The translations under genes and the position numbers were made by a program. A stretch of 64,000 bases of DNA, taken from positions 1 to 64,000 of the forward strand of contig NZ_AHCD03000036.1 in assembly GCF_000238295.3 (NCBI RefSeq), read 5' to 3'. The first letter of the stretch is position 1; the number at the start of each line of letters is the position of its first letter. Origin of the DNA: Pseudoalteromonas rubra. Lineage in GTDB: Bacteria > Pseudomonadota > Gammaproteobacteria > Enterobacterales > Alteromonadaceae. Shown here piece by piece: positions 28,232-36,373 of the stretch. Below the pieces are notes generated by a model. That model had not been told where the DNA came from. It saw nothing but the letters and a program-made list of their open reading frames with translations, and made no database searches.

Positions 28232-28396
28232 CTACACGAGGATTGGACATTCAATGCAAGAGATCCAACCACGGTGCCAGGTCGCTAATTCTTGCTGTGG
28301 ACCCCCACCCCCATTGATCGCAGGAGTCGCCTGCTGCCCAATAACTTGCTTATCAGACAGATTTTTAACTGCTTTTTTATTTAGTTTTATTTTCAT
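28232..28396 (-). CDS. 54-residue RiPP/bacteriocin-precursor-like peptide
   Basis: A small gene read codon by codon on the minus strand: ATG at 28396-28394, TAG at 28234-28232, and AAGGA about 6 bases before the ATG. The peptide begins KIKLNKKAVKNLSDK, a lysine-rich amphipathic leader. It then has TPAINGGGG (GGGG at 29-32) and a 22-residue tail with two tryptophans and two cysteines (C47, C50 in SCIECPI). Lysine-rich leader, glycine break and short Cys-bearing core are the layout of double-glycine RiPP/bacteriocin precursors. No modification or export gene is adjacent, so it would be an orphan. Function is inferred. Confidence 0.6.
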   Translation of the reverse strand: MKIKLNKKAVKNLSDKQVIGQQATPAINGGGGPQQELATWHRGWISCIECPILV

Positions 28397-28507
28397 TGTT
28401 TTTCCTTGTTTATTTTATTTAACTCAAGGTTCACAATATCAAAACAATCAAAAAAGTACAATATTCAAGCAAAAAAACTGACACACTTCGTTTTGTGTCG
28501 TCCTGGG

Positions 28508-28673
28508 TTATACCAATTTGCTTAATTAAGTGATCTATTTTGAGGCGAGAAAATAGGGTCGATAACAAGGCAAAAATTTTGCTATTTAGTTGTTCTAAAT
28601 GAGAAATTTTTAACGCTGTTAGCGTCCTATTTGCTCCTTCAAATAGACCAGGTATTAAGTGAAATTGGTATTA
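28508..28673. mobile_element. Palindromic dispersed element (MITE-like)
   Basis: About 166 bp bounded by the inverted ends TTATACCAATTT and AAATTGGTATTAA. Internal pairs continue inward (CTTAATTA/TTAAG, TCTATTT/AAATAGA, AAATAG/CTATTT), so the whole segment can fold into one imperfect hairpin. It encodes nothing. It resembles short palindromic repeats scattered in Pseudoalteromonas-type genomes, from memory. Its right end supplies the stop codon of the lipoprotein gene and is also the left edge of a tandem duplication. Confidence 0.65.
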
Positions 28674-29126
28674 ATCACGCTGAACTATGATTTGTGGAAC
28701 GGCGCCTCTCAAATCCAGTGAAATACGGTACCAACCTTTTCTGTCTGGCATAAAACCAAAGTAGTTGTACACAGTGTCACAGTCTGCGACCACCGGCTTG
28801 CCCAGGCTTACTTTGCCATCATAACGAAAGCCGCAGTTATAACCAGGCGTCCATTTCGCATCGGCAATTTTAAATTCGTACAGTTTTCCCGGACTCATAA
28901 AACGGACTCGAACGCTGTACAGTCCCGTCTGGGTCTGCGTCAATCGGTAGACTTCGTCGGCATCCCACAAAGTAAAGTCGCCGCGTAAATACATAGGTCT
29001 GTCCATCGCTGGAGACGCATTGCTTGTGACTTGCTGCTCACTTGAACTGTTCGTTGACTGATGAGGTGCCGTCGTACAGGCACTCAACCCCAATGCCATT
29101 ATCAAGGCAATGATGTGCTGTTTCAT
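28671..29126 (-). CDS. Lipoprotein with pullulanase-type E-set domain, copy 1
   Basis: A 151-residue predicted outer- or inner-membrane lipoprotein. The signal peptide ends in the lipobox LSAC, with the lipidated cysteine at C17. A low-complexity Ser/Gln linker follows. The mature domain (about 44-151) has YLRGDFTLWD...GLYSVRVRFMSPGKLYEFKIADAKWTPGYNCG. That pattern resembles the small beta-sandwich found N-terminal in pullulanases and in CBM48-like domains; glycan binding is inferred. Its TAA stop falls at the end of the palindromic element. Repeated at 30134-30613. Confidence 0.75.
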   Translation of the reverse strand: MKQHIIALIMALGLSACTTAPHQSTNSSSEQQVTSNASPAMDRPMYLRGDFTLWDADEVYRLTQTQTGLYSVRVRFMSPGKLYEFKIADAKWTPGYNCGFRYDGKVSLGKPVVADCDTVYNYFGFMPDRKGWYRISLDLRGAVPQIIVQRD

Positions 29127-29149
29127 TGTTAATCCCGATCACAAAAATA

Positions 29150-29176
29150 AAAGCCAGCACGAAGGCTGGCTTGTTT
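29150..29176 (-). terminator. Terminator after partial glyS copy
   Basis: On the minus strand AGCCAGC-CTTCGT-GCTGGCT is followed by a T-rich run. The same structure follows intact glyS at 30637-30663, 1,487 bp away, as part of the duplication. Confidence 0.85.
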
Positions 29177-29190
29177 TAAGCGTGGCTGTC

Positions 29191-30162
29191 TTAGTTTTGC
29201 AAGACAGAGATGTCCGCCGTATTGAGGAACAAACGGCTCAGCTGGCTGAGTAACGCCAGACGGTTTTGCTTAACCGCTTCGTCATCAGCCATCACCATGA
29301 CATTATCAAAGAAGTTATCGACCGCTTCGCGCAGGCTTGCCAGTCGGGTCAGTGCTTGCTGATAATCACCTTGCGCATAAACCGGTGCCAGCTCGGCAGT
29401 CAATGCCGCGACTTCCCGGGCCAGCTGCTGCTCTGCCGCTTCAGACAACAAAGCAGTATTCACCTCAGCGTCGCTGGTGACATTATTCTTCGCCAGAATA
29501 TTGTTAACGCGCTTATTGGCTGCGGCTAGTGCTTCTGCTTGCTCCAGTGTTCTGAAGTGGCTCACCGCTTTAACACGACGATCAAAGTCAACCGGCTGAG
29601 AAGGACGACGTGCCAATACCGCCTGGATCACATCGACCGCAATGCCTTCATCCTGATACCAGGCACGGAAGCGGCCCAGCATGAACTCAAAGACCTCTTC
29701 GCCAACATTGTCGTTGGTCAGCTTGTCGCCGAACAAAGCGCGAGACTTTTCGACCAGCGCATGAATGTCCAGCTCCAGCTCTTTCTCAACCATGATGCGT
29801 AATGCACCAATGGCAGCACGGCGCAGGGCAAACGGGTCTTTGTCACCTTTTGGCGTCTGACCAATACCAAAGATCCCCACCAGGGTATCGAACTTATCAG
29901 CCAGTGCGACTGCGCAGCTGATTGGGTTTGAAGGCAAAGCATCGCCAGCAAAGCGCGGCATATACTGCTCATTCTGCGCCACAGCCACCTCTTCTGCTTC
30001 ACCGTCAATACGTGCGTAATGCATACCCATTACACCCTGTACATCGGTAAACTCCATGACCATTTCAGTCATCAGATCTGTTTTACTCAACAGGCCTGCG
30101 CGTTCTGCTAACGCTTTATCTGAGCCCAATTGCTCAGCAATAAAACCAGCCAACGCGGCAAT
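29191..30162 (-). pseudogene. glyS': 3' fragment of glyS
   Basis: Carries the last 324 codons of glyS, identical to the intact gene, from IAALAGFIAEQLGSDK to the stop. The junction creates a GTG that could start translation at 30165, but the N-terminal half of the synthetase beta subunit, including much of the catalytic assembly, is missing. It lies downstream of the second lipoprotein copy. A product would at best carry the C-terminal anticodon-binding-like region. Confidence 0.9.
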
Positions 30163-30613
30163 CACGCTGAACTATGATTTGTGGAACGGCGCCTCTCAAA
30201 TCCAGTGAAATACGGTACCAACCTTTTCTGTCTGGCATAAAACCAAAGTAGTTGTACACAGTGTCACAGTCTGCGACCACCGGCTTGCCCAGGCTTACTT
30301 TGCCATCATAACGAAAGCCGCAGTTATAACCAGGCGTCCATTTCGCATCGGCAATTTTAAATTCGTACAGTTTTCCCGGACTCATAAAACGGACTCGAAC
30401 GCTGTACAGTCCCGTCTGGGTCTGCGTCAATCGGTAGACTTCGTCGGCATCCCACAAAGTAAAGTCGCCGCGTAAATACATAGGTCTGTCCATCGCTGGA
30501 GACGCATTGCTTGTGACTTGCTGCTCACTTGAACTGTTCGTTGACTGATGAGGTGCCGTCGTACAGGCACTCAACCCCAATGCCATTATCAAGGCAATGA
30601 TGTGCTGTTTCAT
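30134..30613 (-). CDS. Lipoprotein, copy 2, with altered C-terminus
   Basis: Same lipoprotein as at 28671-29126 through residue D151 (IIVQRD). The duplication replaces the normal stop by glyS sequence, so the frame reads on for eight residues (CRVGWFYC) to a stop at 30134. The lipobox and complete beta-sandwich domain are unchanged, so the product may be functional, with two added cysteines at the tail. It sits between the partial and intact glyS genes. Confidence 0.7.
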   Translation of the reverse strand: MKQHIIALIMALGLSACTTAPHQSTNSSSEQQVTSNASPAMDRPMYLRGDFTLWDADEVYRLTQTQTGLYSVRVRFMSPGKLYEFKIADAKWTPGYNCGFRYDGKVSLGKPVVADCDTVYNYFGFMPDRKGWYRISLDLRGAVPQIIVQRDCRVGWFYC

Positions 30614-30636
30614 TGTTAATCCCGATCACAAAAATA

Positions 30637-30663
30637 AAAGCCAGCACGAAGGCTGGCTTGTTT
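30637..30663 (-). terminator. Terminator of glyQS
   Basis: Stem AGCCAGC/GCTGGCT with a 6-base loop on the minus strand, followed by TTTTATTTTT, 15 bp after the glyS stop. It separates glyQS from the lipoprotein gene. Confidence 0.88.
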
Positions 30664-30677
30664 TAAGCGTGGCTGTC

Positions 30678-32747
30678 TTAGTTTTGCAAGACAGAGATGT
30701 CCGCCGTATTGAGGAACAAACGGCTCAGCTGGCTGAGTAACGCCAGACGGTTTTGCTTAACCGCTTCGTCATCAGCCATCACCATGACATTATCAAAGAA
30801 GTTATCGACCGCTTCGCGCAGGCTTGCCAGTCGGGTCAGTGCTTGCTGATAATCACCTTGCGCATAAACCGGTGCCAGCTCGGCAGTCAATGCCGCGACT
30901 TCCCGGGCCAGCTGCTGCTCTGCCGCTTCAGACAACAAAGCAGTATTCACCTCAGCGTCGCTGGTGACATTATTCTTCGCCAGAATATTGTTAACGCGCT
31001 TATTGGCTGCGGCTAGTGCTTCTGCTTGCTCCAGTGTTCTGAAGTGGCTCACCGCTTTAACACGACGATCAAAGTCAACCGGCTGAGAAGGACGACGTGC
31101 CAATACCGCCTGGATCACATCGACCGCAATGCCTTCATCCTGATACCAGGCACGGAAGCGGCCCAGCATGAACTCAAAGACCTCTTCGCCAACATTGTCG
31201 TTGGTCAGCTTGTCGCCGAACAAAGCGCGAGACTTTTCGACCAGCGCATGAATGTCCAGCTCCAGCTCTTTCTCAACCATGATGCGTAATGCACCAATGG
31301 CAGCACGGCGCAGGGCAAACGGGTCTTTGTCACCTTTTGGCGTCTGACCAATACCAAAGATCCCCACCAGGGTATCGAACTTATCAGCCAGTGCGACTGC
31401 GCAGCTGATTGGGTTTGAAGGCAAAGCATCGCCAGCAAAGCGCGGCATATACTGCTCATTCTGCGCCACAGCCACCTCTTCTGCTTCACCGTCAATACGT
31501 GCGTAATGCATACCCATTACACCCTGTACATCGGTAAACTCCATGACCATTTCAGTCATCAGATCTGTTTTACTCAACAGGCCTGCGCGTTCTGCTAACG
31601 CTTTATCTGAGCCCAATTGCTCAGCAATAAAACCAGCCAACGCGGCAATGCGCTCTGACTTGTCTTTCAATGTGCCCAACTGTTTCTGGAACAACACAGT
31701 GCCCAATGATTCCAGACGGCTTTCCAGTGTTTTCTTCTTATCCGTTTCAAAGAAGAACTGTGCATCCGCCAGACGAGGACGAACCACTTTCTCATTACCT
31801 GAGATGACCACACTTGGATCTTTACTTTCAATGTTTGATACAAACAGGAACTTGTTGATTAGCTGACCTGACTTATCCAGTAGCGGGAAGTACTTCTGGT
31901 CGTCTTTCATGGTGTAGATCAGCGCTTCAGCAGGGACTGACAGAAACTCTTCCTCAAATGAAGCCACCAGAGTAACCGGCCATTCTACCAGGGCAGTCAC
32001 TTCTTCCAGCAGATCTTCATCTATCGCGACAACCGCACCCAGCTTGTCTGCTTCTGCATTGATCTGTTCACGGATGAGTGTTTTACGTGCTTCATAGTCA
32101 GCGATGACATAGGCCCCTTTCAGCGTATCAAATGCATCATCGGCATGATTGATGCTCACACGTTCCGGGTGGTGAAAACGGTGGCCCTGTAGCTGATTTG
32201 AAATGGCTTTGCCCAGGACTTCGCCCTGCACAATTTCACCGCCCAGTAAGGCAGCGACAGTGTGAACCGGACGAATAAATTGTGTTTTGTTAGCACCCCA
32301 ACGCATAGGTTTTGGGATCGGCAACTTGGCCAGAGACTTAGCAATGGCATCAGATAACAACGCGCTGGCCTGCTGGCCCGCGACAGTGGCGCGGTGCAAC
32401 AACCAGGCACCCTTGTCGGTTTCCAGTGTTTCAGCTTCCGATACCTCGATCCCACAGCCACGTGCCCAGCCCATAGCTGCTTTAGTCGGATTGCCGTCTG
32501 CATCGAAGGCGGCTTTGGTTGCCGGGCCACGCTTCTCAACCACTTTGTCCTGCTGCTGGGTTTGCAAGTTGGCTACTTTTAAACCCAAGCGACGCGGTGA
32601 CGCGTACCAGCTAATGTCTTCAAATGCCAGCTCAAGGCCGGTCAGCTCAGCCTGCATATTGTCAGCAAAGGATTCTGCCAGCTTACGTAAGGCTTTTGGC
32701 GGTAACTCTTCAGTACCAATTTCAACAAGTAGATTTTCTGTGGTCAT
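30678..32747 (-). CDS. glyS: Glycyl-tRNA synthetase beta subunit GlyS (intact)
   Basis: Beta subunit of the alpha2beta2 bacterial glycyl-tRNA synthetase. 689 residues, as in E. coli. It begins TENLLVEIGTEELPPKAL, the family signature, includes the HD-like region in the middle (AERAGLLSKTDLMTEMVMEF) and ends in the anticodon-binding domain with FFDNVMVMADDEAVKQNRLALL. Starts 2 bp after the glyQ stop, so the two subunits are made together. Its 3' 972 bp are duplicated downstream. Confidence 0.97.
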   Translation of the reverse strand: MTTENLLVEIGTEELPPKALRKLAESFADNMQAELTGLELAFEDISWYASPRRLGLKVANLQTQQQDKVVEKRGPATKAAFDADGNPTKAAMGWARGCGIEVSEAETLETDKGAWLLHRATVAGQQASALLSDAIAKSLAKLPIPKPMRWGANKTQFIRPVHTVAALLGGEIVQGEVLGKAISNQLQGHRFHHPERVSINHADDAFDTLKGAYVIADYEARKTLIREQINAEADKLGAVVAIDEDLLEEVTALVEWPVTLVASFEEEFLSVPAEALIYTMKDDQKYFPLLDKSGQLINKFLFVSNIESKDPSVVISGNEKVVRPRLADAQFFFETDKKKTLESRLESLGTVLFQKQLGTLKDKSERIAALAGFIAEQLGSDKALAERAGLLSKTDLMTEMVMEFTDVQGVMGMHYARIDGEAEEVAVAQNEQYMPRFAGDALPSNPISCAVALADKFDTLVGIFGIGQTPKGDKDPFALRRAAIGALRIMVEKELELDIHALVEKSRALFGDKLTNDNVGEEVFEFMLGRFRAWYQDEGIAVDVIQAVLARRPSQPVDFDRRVKAVSHFRTLEQAEALAAANKRVNNILAKNNVTSDAEVNTALLSEAAEQQLAREVAALTAELAPVYAQGDYQQALTRLASLREAVDNFFDNVMVMADDEAVKQNRLALLSQLSRLFLNTADISVLQN

Positions 32748-32749
32748 GA

Positions 32750-33649
32750 TTAATCCTTACAAAGCGGGAATCCGAGTGCCTCACGGGCCTCATAATAAGC
32801 CTGAGCACAGGCCTTAGACAGCGCACGCACGCGTAGAATATAACGCTGACGTTCTGTTACAGAAATCGCATGACGGGCATCCAACAGATTGAATGCATGC
32901 GATGCCTTCATTACCTGCTCATAGGCTGGTAAAGGCAGTCCCGCTTCGATCAGCTTCTGGCTTTCCAGTTCACACTGATCGAATTGCTTGAACAAGGCGT
33001 CAACATCCGCATGTTCAAAGTTGTAAGTCGACTGTTCAACTTCGTTCTGATGGAACACATCGCCATAAGTCACTCGGCCCATAGGACCATCGGTCCAGAC
33101 CAGATCATAAATGCTGTCCACACCTTGTATATACATTGCCAGACGTTCCAAGCCATAGGTGATTTCACCAGTAACCGGCGCGCATTCCAGACCACCCACC
33201 TGTTGGAAGTAAGTGAACTGAGTCACTTCCATGCCATTCAACCAGACTTCCCAGCCAAGGCCCCAGGCACCCAGCGTCGGTGATTCCCAGTTATCTTCTA
33301 CGAAACGCACTTCATGAGTCAGGGTATCAATACCAAGTGCTTCCAGTGAGCCCAGATAGAGCTCCTGAATATTTTCAGGCGATGGCTTCAAGACCACCTG
33401 AAATTGATAATAGTGCTGCAGGCGGTTTGGGTTTTCACCGTAACGACCGTCAGTCGGACGACGACAAGGTTGTACATATGCGCTCGACATTGGCTCCGGG
33501 CCAATCGACTTAAGGAAAGTCAGCGGATGAAACGTGCCCGCACCCACTTCCATATCCAGTGGTTGCGCAATAACACAGCCTTGCTGTGCCCAATAGTCCT
33601 GTAAAGCCAGGATCAACCCTTGGAAGGTTTTGATATCGTATTTTTGCAT
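32750..33649 (-). CDS. glyQ: Glycyl-tRNA synthetase alpha subunit GlyQ
   Basis: Catalytic alpha subunit carrying the class II active site. 299 residues, starting MQKYDIKTFQGLILALQDYWAQQGC. The conserved GAGTFHPLTFLKSIG, AYVQPCRRPTDGRYGENPNR and GLEVWLNGMEV-type segment (here LGWEVWLNGMEVTQFTYFQQ, in part) are all present. Transcribed with glyS from the promoter at 33742-33770. Confidence 0.97.
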   Translation of the reverse strand: MQKYDIKTFQGLILALQDYWAQQGCVIAQPLDMEVGAGTFHPLTFLKSIGPEPMSSAYVQPCRRPTDGRYGENPNRLQHYYQFQVVLKPSPENIQELYLGSLEALGIDTLTHEVRFVEDNWESPTLGAWGLGWEVWLNGMEVTQFTYFQQVGGLECAPVTGEITYGLERLAMYIQGVDSIYDLVWTDGPMGRVTYGDVFHQNEVEQSTYNFEHADVDALFKQFDQCELESQKLIEAGLPLPAYEQVMKASHAFNLLDARHAISVTERQRYILRVRALSKACAQAYYEAREALGFPLCKD

Positions 33650-33741
33650 AGTTGGCTTATTTTTGTATGGTACATGGAACCCAGTGTGGCGTGCTCAAAA
33701 CAGTGGCCAGTCTGGGCTAATAATGTCTGAAAATTATGCTC

Positions 33742-33770
33742 AGTATACCGCGAGCGTCACGCCGTTTTAA
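33742..33770 (-). promoter_or_regulatory. Candidate glyQS promoter
   Basis: On the minus strand TTAAAA (complement of 33765-33770) and TATACT (complement of 33742-33747) are separated by 17 bp. It lies 93 bp upstream of glyQ. The -35 matches the sigma-70 consensus at four of six positions. No leader structure such as a T-box is evident. Confidence 0.5.
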
Positions 33771-33880
33771 GCGTTATCACTAAAAAAGCACGTAAAAAAC
33801 CGCGCTTCTCCCCCTCTGTTTGCTGGCTAAGGCTGGGCTTCAAATATCAAACAAAAGGTCAAAGTGTGCGTATGAAACGG

Positions 33881-33910
33881 AAAAAGCCACTCGCTGTGGA
33901 GTGGCTTTTT
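33881..33910. terminator. Terminator of the dnaA-dnaN-recF-gyrB run
   Basis: AAAAAGCCACTC (33881-33892) pairs with GAGTGGCTTTTT (33899-33910), giving a 12-bp perfect stem with A/T tails that work on both strands. It is 28 bp beyond the gyrB stop. Confidence 0.9.
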
Positions 33911-33937
33911 GGAAGTTATCGACAAGCAGTAACTTGT

Positions 33938-36361
33938 TTATACATCCAGGTTCACAACGCGCAATGCGTTTTGTTCGATGAAATCGCGGCGTGGTTCTAC
34001 CTGATCACCCATCAGGGTTGCAAACAACTGGTCAGCTGCAATGGCATCTTCGATGGTCACGCGTAACATACGGCGTGCCGCCGGATCCATTGTGGTTTCC
34101 CAAAGCTGGTCTGGGTTCATCTCACCCAGTCCTTTATAACGTTGTGTATACAAGCCACGTTTAGACTCTGAGATCAGCCAATCCAGTGATTCAGCAAATG
34201 TATCAACCGGCTGTGTTTTTTCACCGCGCTGTACATAACCCGTTTCACTGATCAAGTGTGCAACCGACTTACCTGTATTCACAATGCGAACATAGTCTTT
34301 CGAGGTAATGAAGTCGTAGTTCAGTGTATAGGCTTTATCCACACCGTGCTGACGAATATTAACTACCGGATAGTACATATGACGTTCATCATCATAGCTT
34401 ACTTCAGCATTGTAGATAGTGGCATCTTCATCATGTTTGTCCAGGTCAGCAACGAACGCTTGAACCCAGCTTGAAACTTTCGCTTCATCACTCAGGTCTG
34501 CTTCACTAAGCTCATTCTGGTATAACAGACGAGACATCATGGCACGCGGGTACTTACGTGTCAGACGTTCAATCACGTCAATGGTTTTCTGATAATCATG
34601 AACCATATTTTCAAGACGATTACCGGAAATGGCCTCAGCGCCCTCGCTCGAGTAGATACTGGCACCATCCAAGGCTAACGTTGTCAGGTAGTCTGTCAGA
34701 CCGTGGTCGTCTTTAATATAGCGCTCTTGTTTGCCTTTTTTCACTTTATACAGTGGCGGCTGAGCAATATATACATAACCACGCTCGATGATCTCTGGCA
34801 TTTGACGATAGAAGAAGGTCAACAGCAGTGTGCGAATGTGCGAGCCGTCGACGTCCGCATCGGTCATGATAATAATGCGGTGATAACGCAGTTTTTCCGG
34901 ATCGTATTCGTCACGGCCAATACCACAACCCAATGCAGTGATCAGTGTGGCAACTTCCTGCGAAGACAGCATCTTATCGAAACGTGCCTTTTCAACATTC
35001 AGAATTTTACCTTTCAGTGGCAAAATAGCCTGGTTCTTACGGTTACGGCCCTGCTTGGCCGATCCACCTGCTGAGTCACCCTCCACGATGTAGAGTTCAG
35101 ATTCTGCCGGGTCACGTTCCTGACAGTCAGCAAGTTTGCCAGGTAGACCAGCTAAGTCCATAGCGCCTTTACGACGAGTCATTTCACGGGCTTTACGTGC
35201 CGCTTCACGAGCACGTGCTGCATCAATAATTTTGCTTACAACTGTTTTAGCATCACCCGGGTTTTCTAGTAGATACTCAGTTAGCTTTTCAGCCATTGCT
35301 TGTTCAACCGCACCTTTCACCTCACTTGAAACAAGCTTGTCTTTAGTCTGAGACGAAAACTTTGGATCCGGCACTTTAACACTTACGACAGCCGTTAAGC
35401 CTTCACGCGCATCATCACCTGTCGCGTTGCTTGCGGTTTTAGCTTTCTTGTTAAAGCCTTCTTTTTCCATGTAGTTGTTTAGCGTACGAGTCAAGGCACT
35501 ACGGAAACCCGCTAAGTGTGTACCGCCATCACGCTGAGGAATGTTGTTAGTAAAACAGTAGATATTTTCCTGGAATCCATCATTCCACTGCATGGATACT
35601 TCAACACTGATGCCGTCTTCACGTTCTGAAGTGAAGTTGAATACATTTTGATGAACAGGCGTTTTTTTACGGTTCAGGTATTCTACGAATGCCTGAATAC
35701 CACCTTCGTACTTAAAGTGGTCTTGCTTGTTCTCTTCACGCTCATCACTCAGGATAATACTGACCCCTGAGTTCAGGAAAGATAGTTCGCGCAGTCGTTT
35801 TGCCAAAATATCATAATGGAAGTTGGTATCAGAGAAAGTCTCTGCACTCGGCCAAAATCTCAGCTCAGTTCCTGTACTCTCAGCTTCGCCAATCACACCC
35901 AGTGGCGCATCTGGCACACCCATAGTGTATTTCTGCTGATGCACTTTGCCATCACGGCGAATTGTTAGTTGTAGTTTTTCTGATAGTGCATTTACAACAG
36001 AAACACCTACGCCGTGTAGGCCACCTGATACTTTATAAGAGTTGTCATCGAATTTACCACCAGCATGTAGCACGGTCATGATGACTTCTGCCGCTGACAC
36101 CCCTTCTTCAGGGTGCAGTTCCGTTGGGATACCACGGCCATTGTCTCGAACTGACACAGAGCCATCAGTATGGATAGTAACGAAGATATCGTCACAGTGT
36201 CCTGCCAACGCCTCATCAATAGAGTTGTCGACGACTTCGAAGACCATGTGATGTAGTCCAGTACCATCATCAGTGTCCCCGATATACATTCCCGGACGCT
36301 TCCTTACTGCATCCAATCCCTTCAGTACTTTAATACTCGATGAATCGTAATTATCAGACAT
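33938..36361 (-). CDS. gyrB: DNA gyrase subunit B GyrB
   Basis: ATPase subunit of gyrase. 807 residues from the ATG at 36361 (MSDNYDSSSIKVLKGLDAVRKRPGMYIGD). The frame extends 4 codons to a TTG, which lacks a ribosome site, while GGA lies 8 bases before the ATG. GHKL ATPase residues are in EVVDNSIDEALAGH, DNGRGIP and GGLHGVGVSVVNAL. The TOPRIM domain has EGDSAGGSAKQGR and DADVDGSHI. 12 bp follow the recF stop before the gyrB start. Confidence 0.97.
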   Translation of the reverse strand: MSDNYDSSSIKVLKGLDAVRKRPGMYIGDTDDGTGLHHMVFEVVDNSIDEALAGHCDDIFVTIHTDGSVSVRDNGRGIPTELHPEEGVSAAEVIMTVLHAGGKFDDNSYKVSGGLHGVGVSVVNALSEKLQLTIRRDGKVHQQKYTMGVPDAPLGVIGEAESTGTELRFWPSAETFSDTNFHYDILAKRLRELSFLNSGVSIILSDEREENKQDHFKYEGGIQAFVEYLNRKKTPVHQNVFNFTSEREDGISVEVSMQWNDGFQENIYCFTNNIPQRDGGTHLAGFRSALTRTLNNYMEKEGFNKKAKTASNATGDDAREGLTAVVSVKVPDPKFSSQTKDKLVSSEVKGAVEQAMAEKLTEYLLENPGDAKTVVSKIIDAARAREAARKAREMTRRKGAMDLAGLPGKLADCQERDPAESELYIVEGDSAGGSAKQGRNRKNQAILPLKGKILNVEKARFDKMLSSQEVATLITALGCGIGRDEYDPEKLRYHRIIIMTDADVDGSHIRTLLLTFFYRQMPEIIERGYVYIAQPPLYKVKKGKQERYIKDDHGLTDYLTTLALDGASIYSSEGAEAISGNRLENMVHDYQKTIDVIERLTRKYPRAMMSRLLYQNELSEADLSDEAKVSSWVQAFVADLDKHDEDATIYNAEVSYDDERHMYYPVVNIRQHGVDKAYTLNYDFITSKDYVRIVNTGKSVAHLISETGYVQRGEKTQPVDTFAESLDWLISESKRGLYTQRYKGLGEMNPDQLWETTMDPAARRMLRVTIEDAIAADQLFATLMGDQVEPRRDFIEQNALRVVNLDV

Positions 36362-36373
36362 GGTGTATTCCAA

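Larger units (their letters stand above)
28673..31646. repeat. 1,487-bp direct tandem duplication (lipoprotein-glyS')
   Basis: Copy 1 is 28673-30159 and copy 2 is 30160-31646; I saw no differences. Each unit spans the lipoprotein gene and the 3' 972 bp of glyS. The junction has a 3-bp microhomology (AAT at 30160-30162). The left edge coincides with the end of the palindromic element at 28508-28673. Intact glyS survives on the right and the native lipoprotein stop on the left. Confidence 0.9.

Noticed and set aside
28254..28481. 75-codon plus-strand frame in the tusA-lipoprotein gap
   Set aside because: It is antisense to the 54-codon peptide gene, which has a better start region and a meaningful sequence.
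36362..36373. TTG start adding four residues to GyrB
   Set aside because: The ATG at 36361 has proper ribosome-site spacing and the expected MSDNYDSS start.
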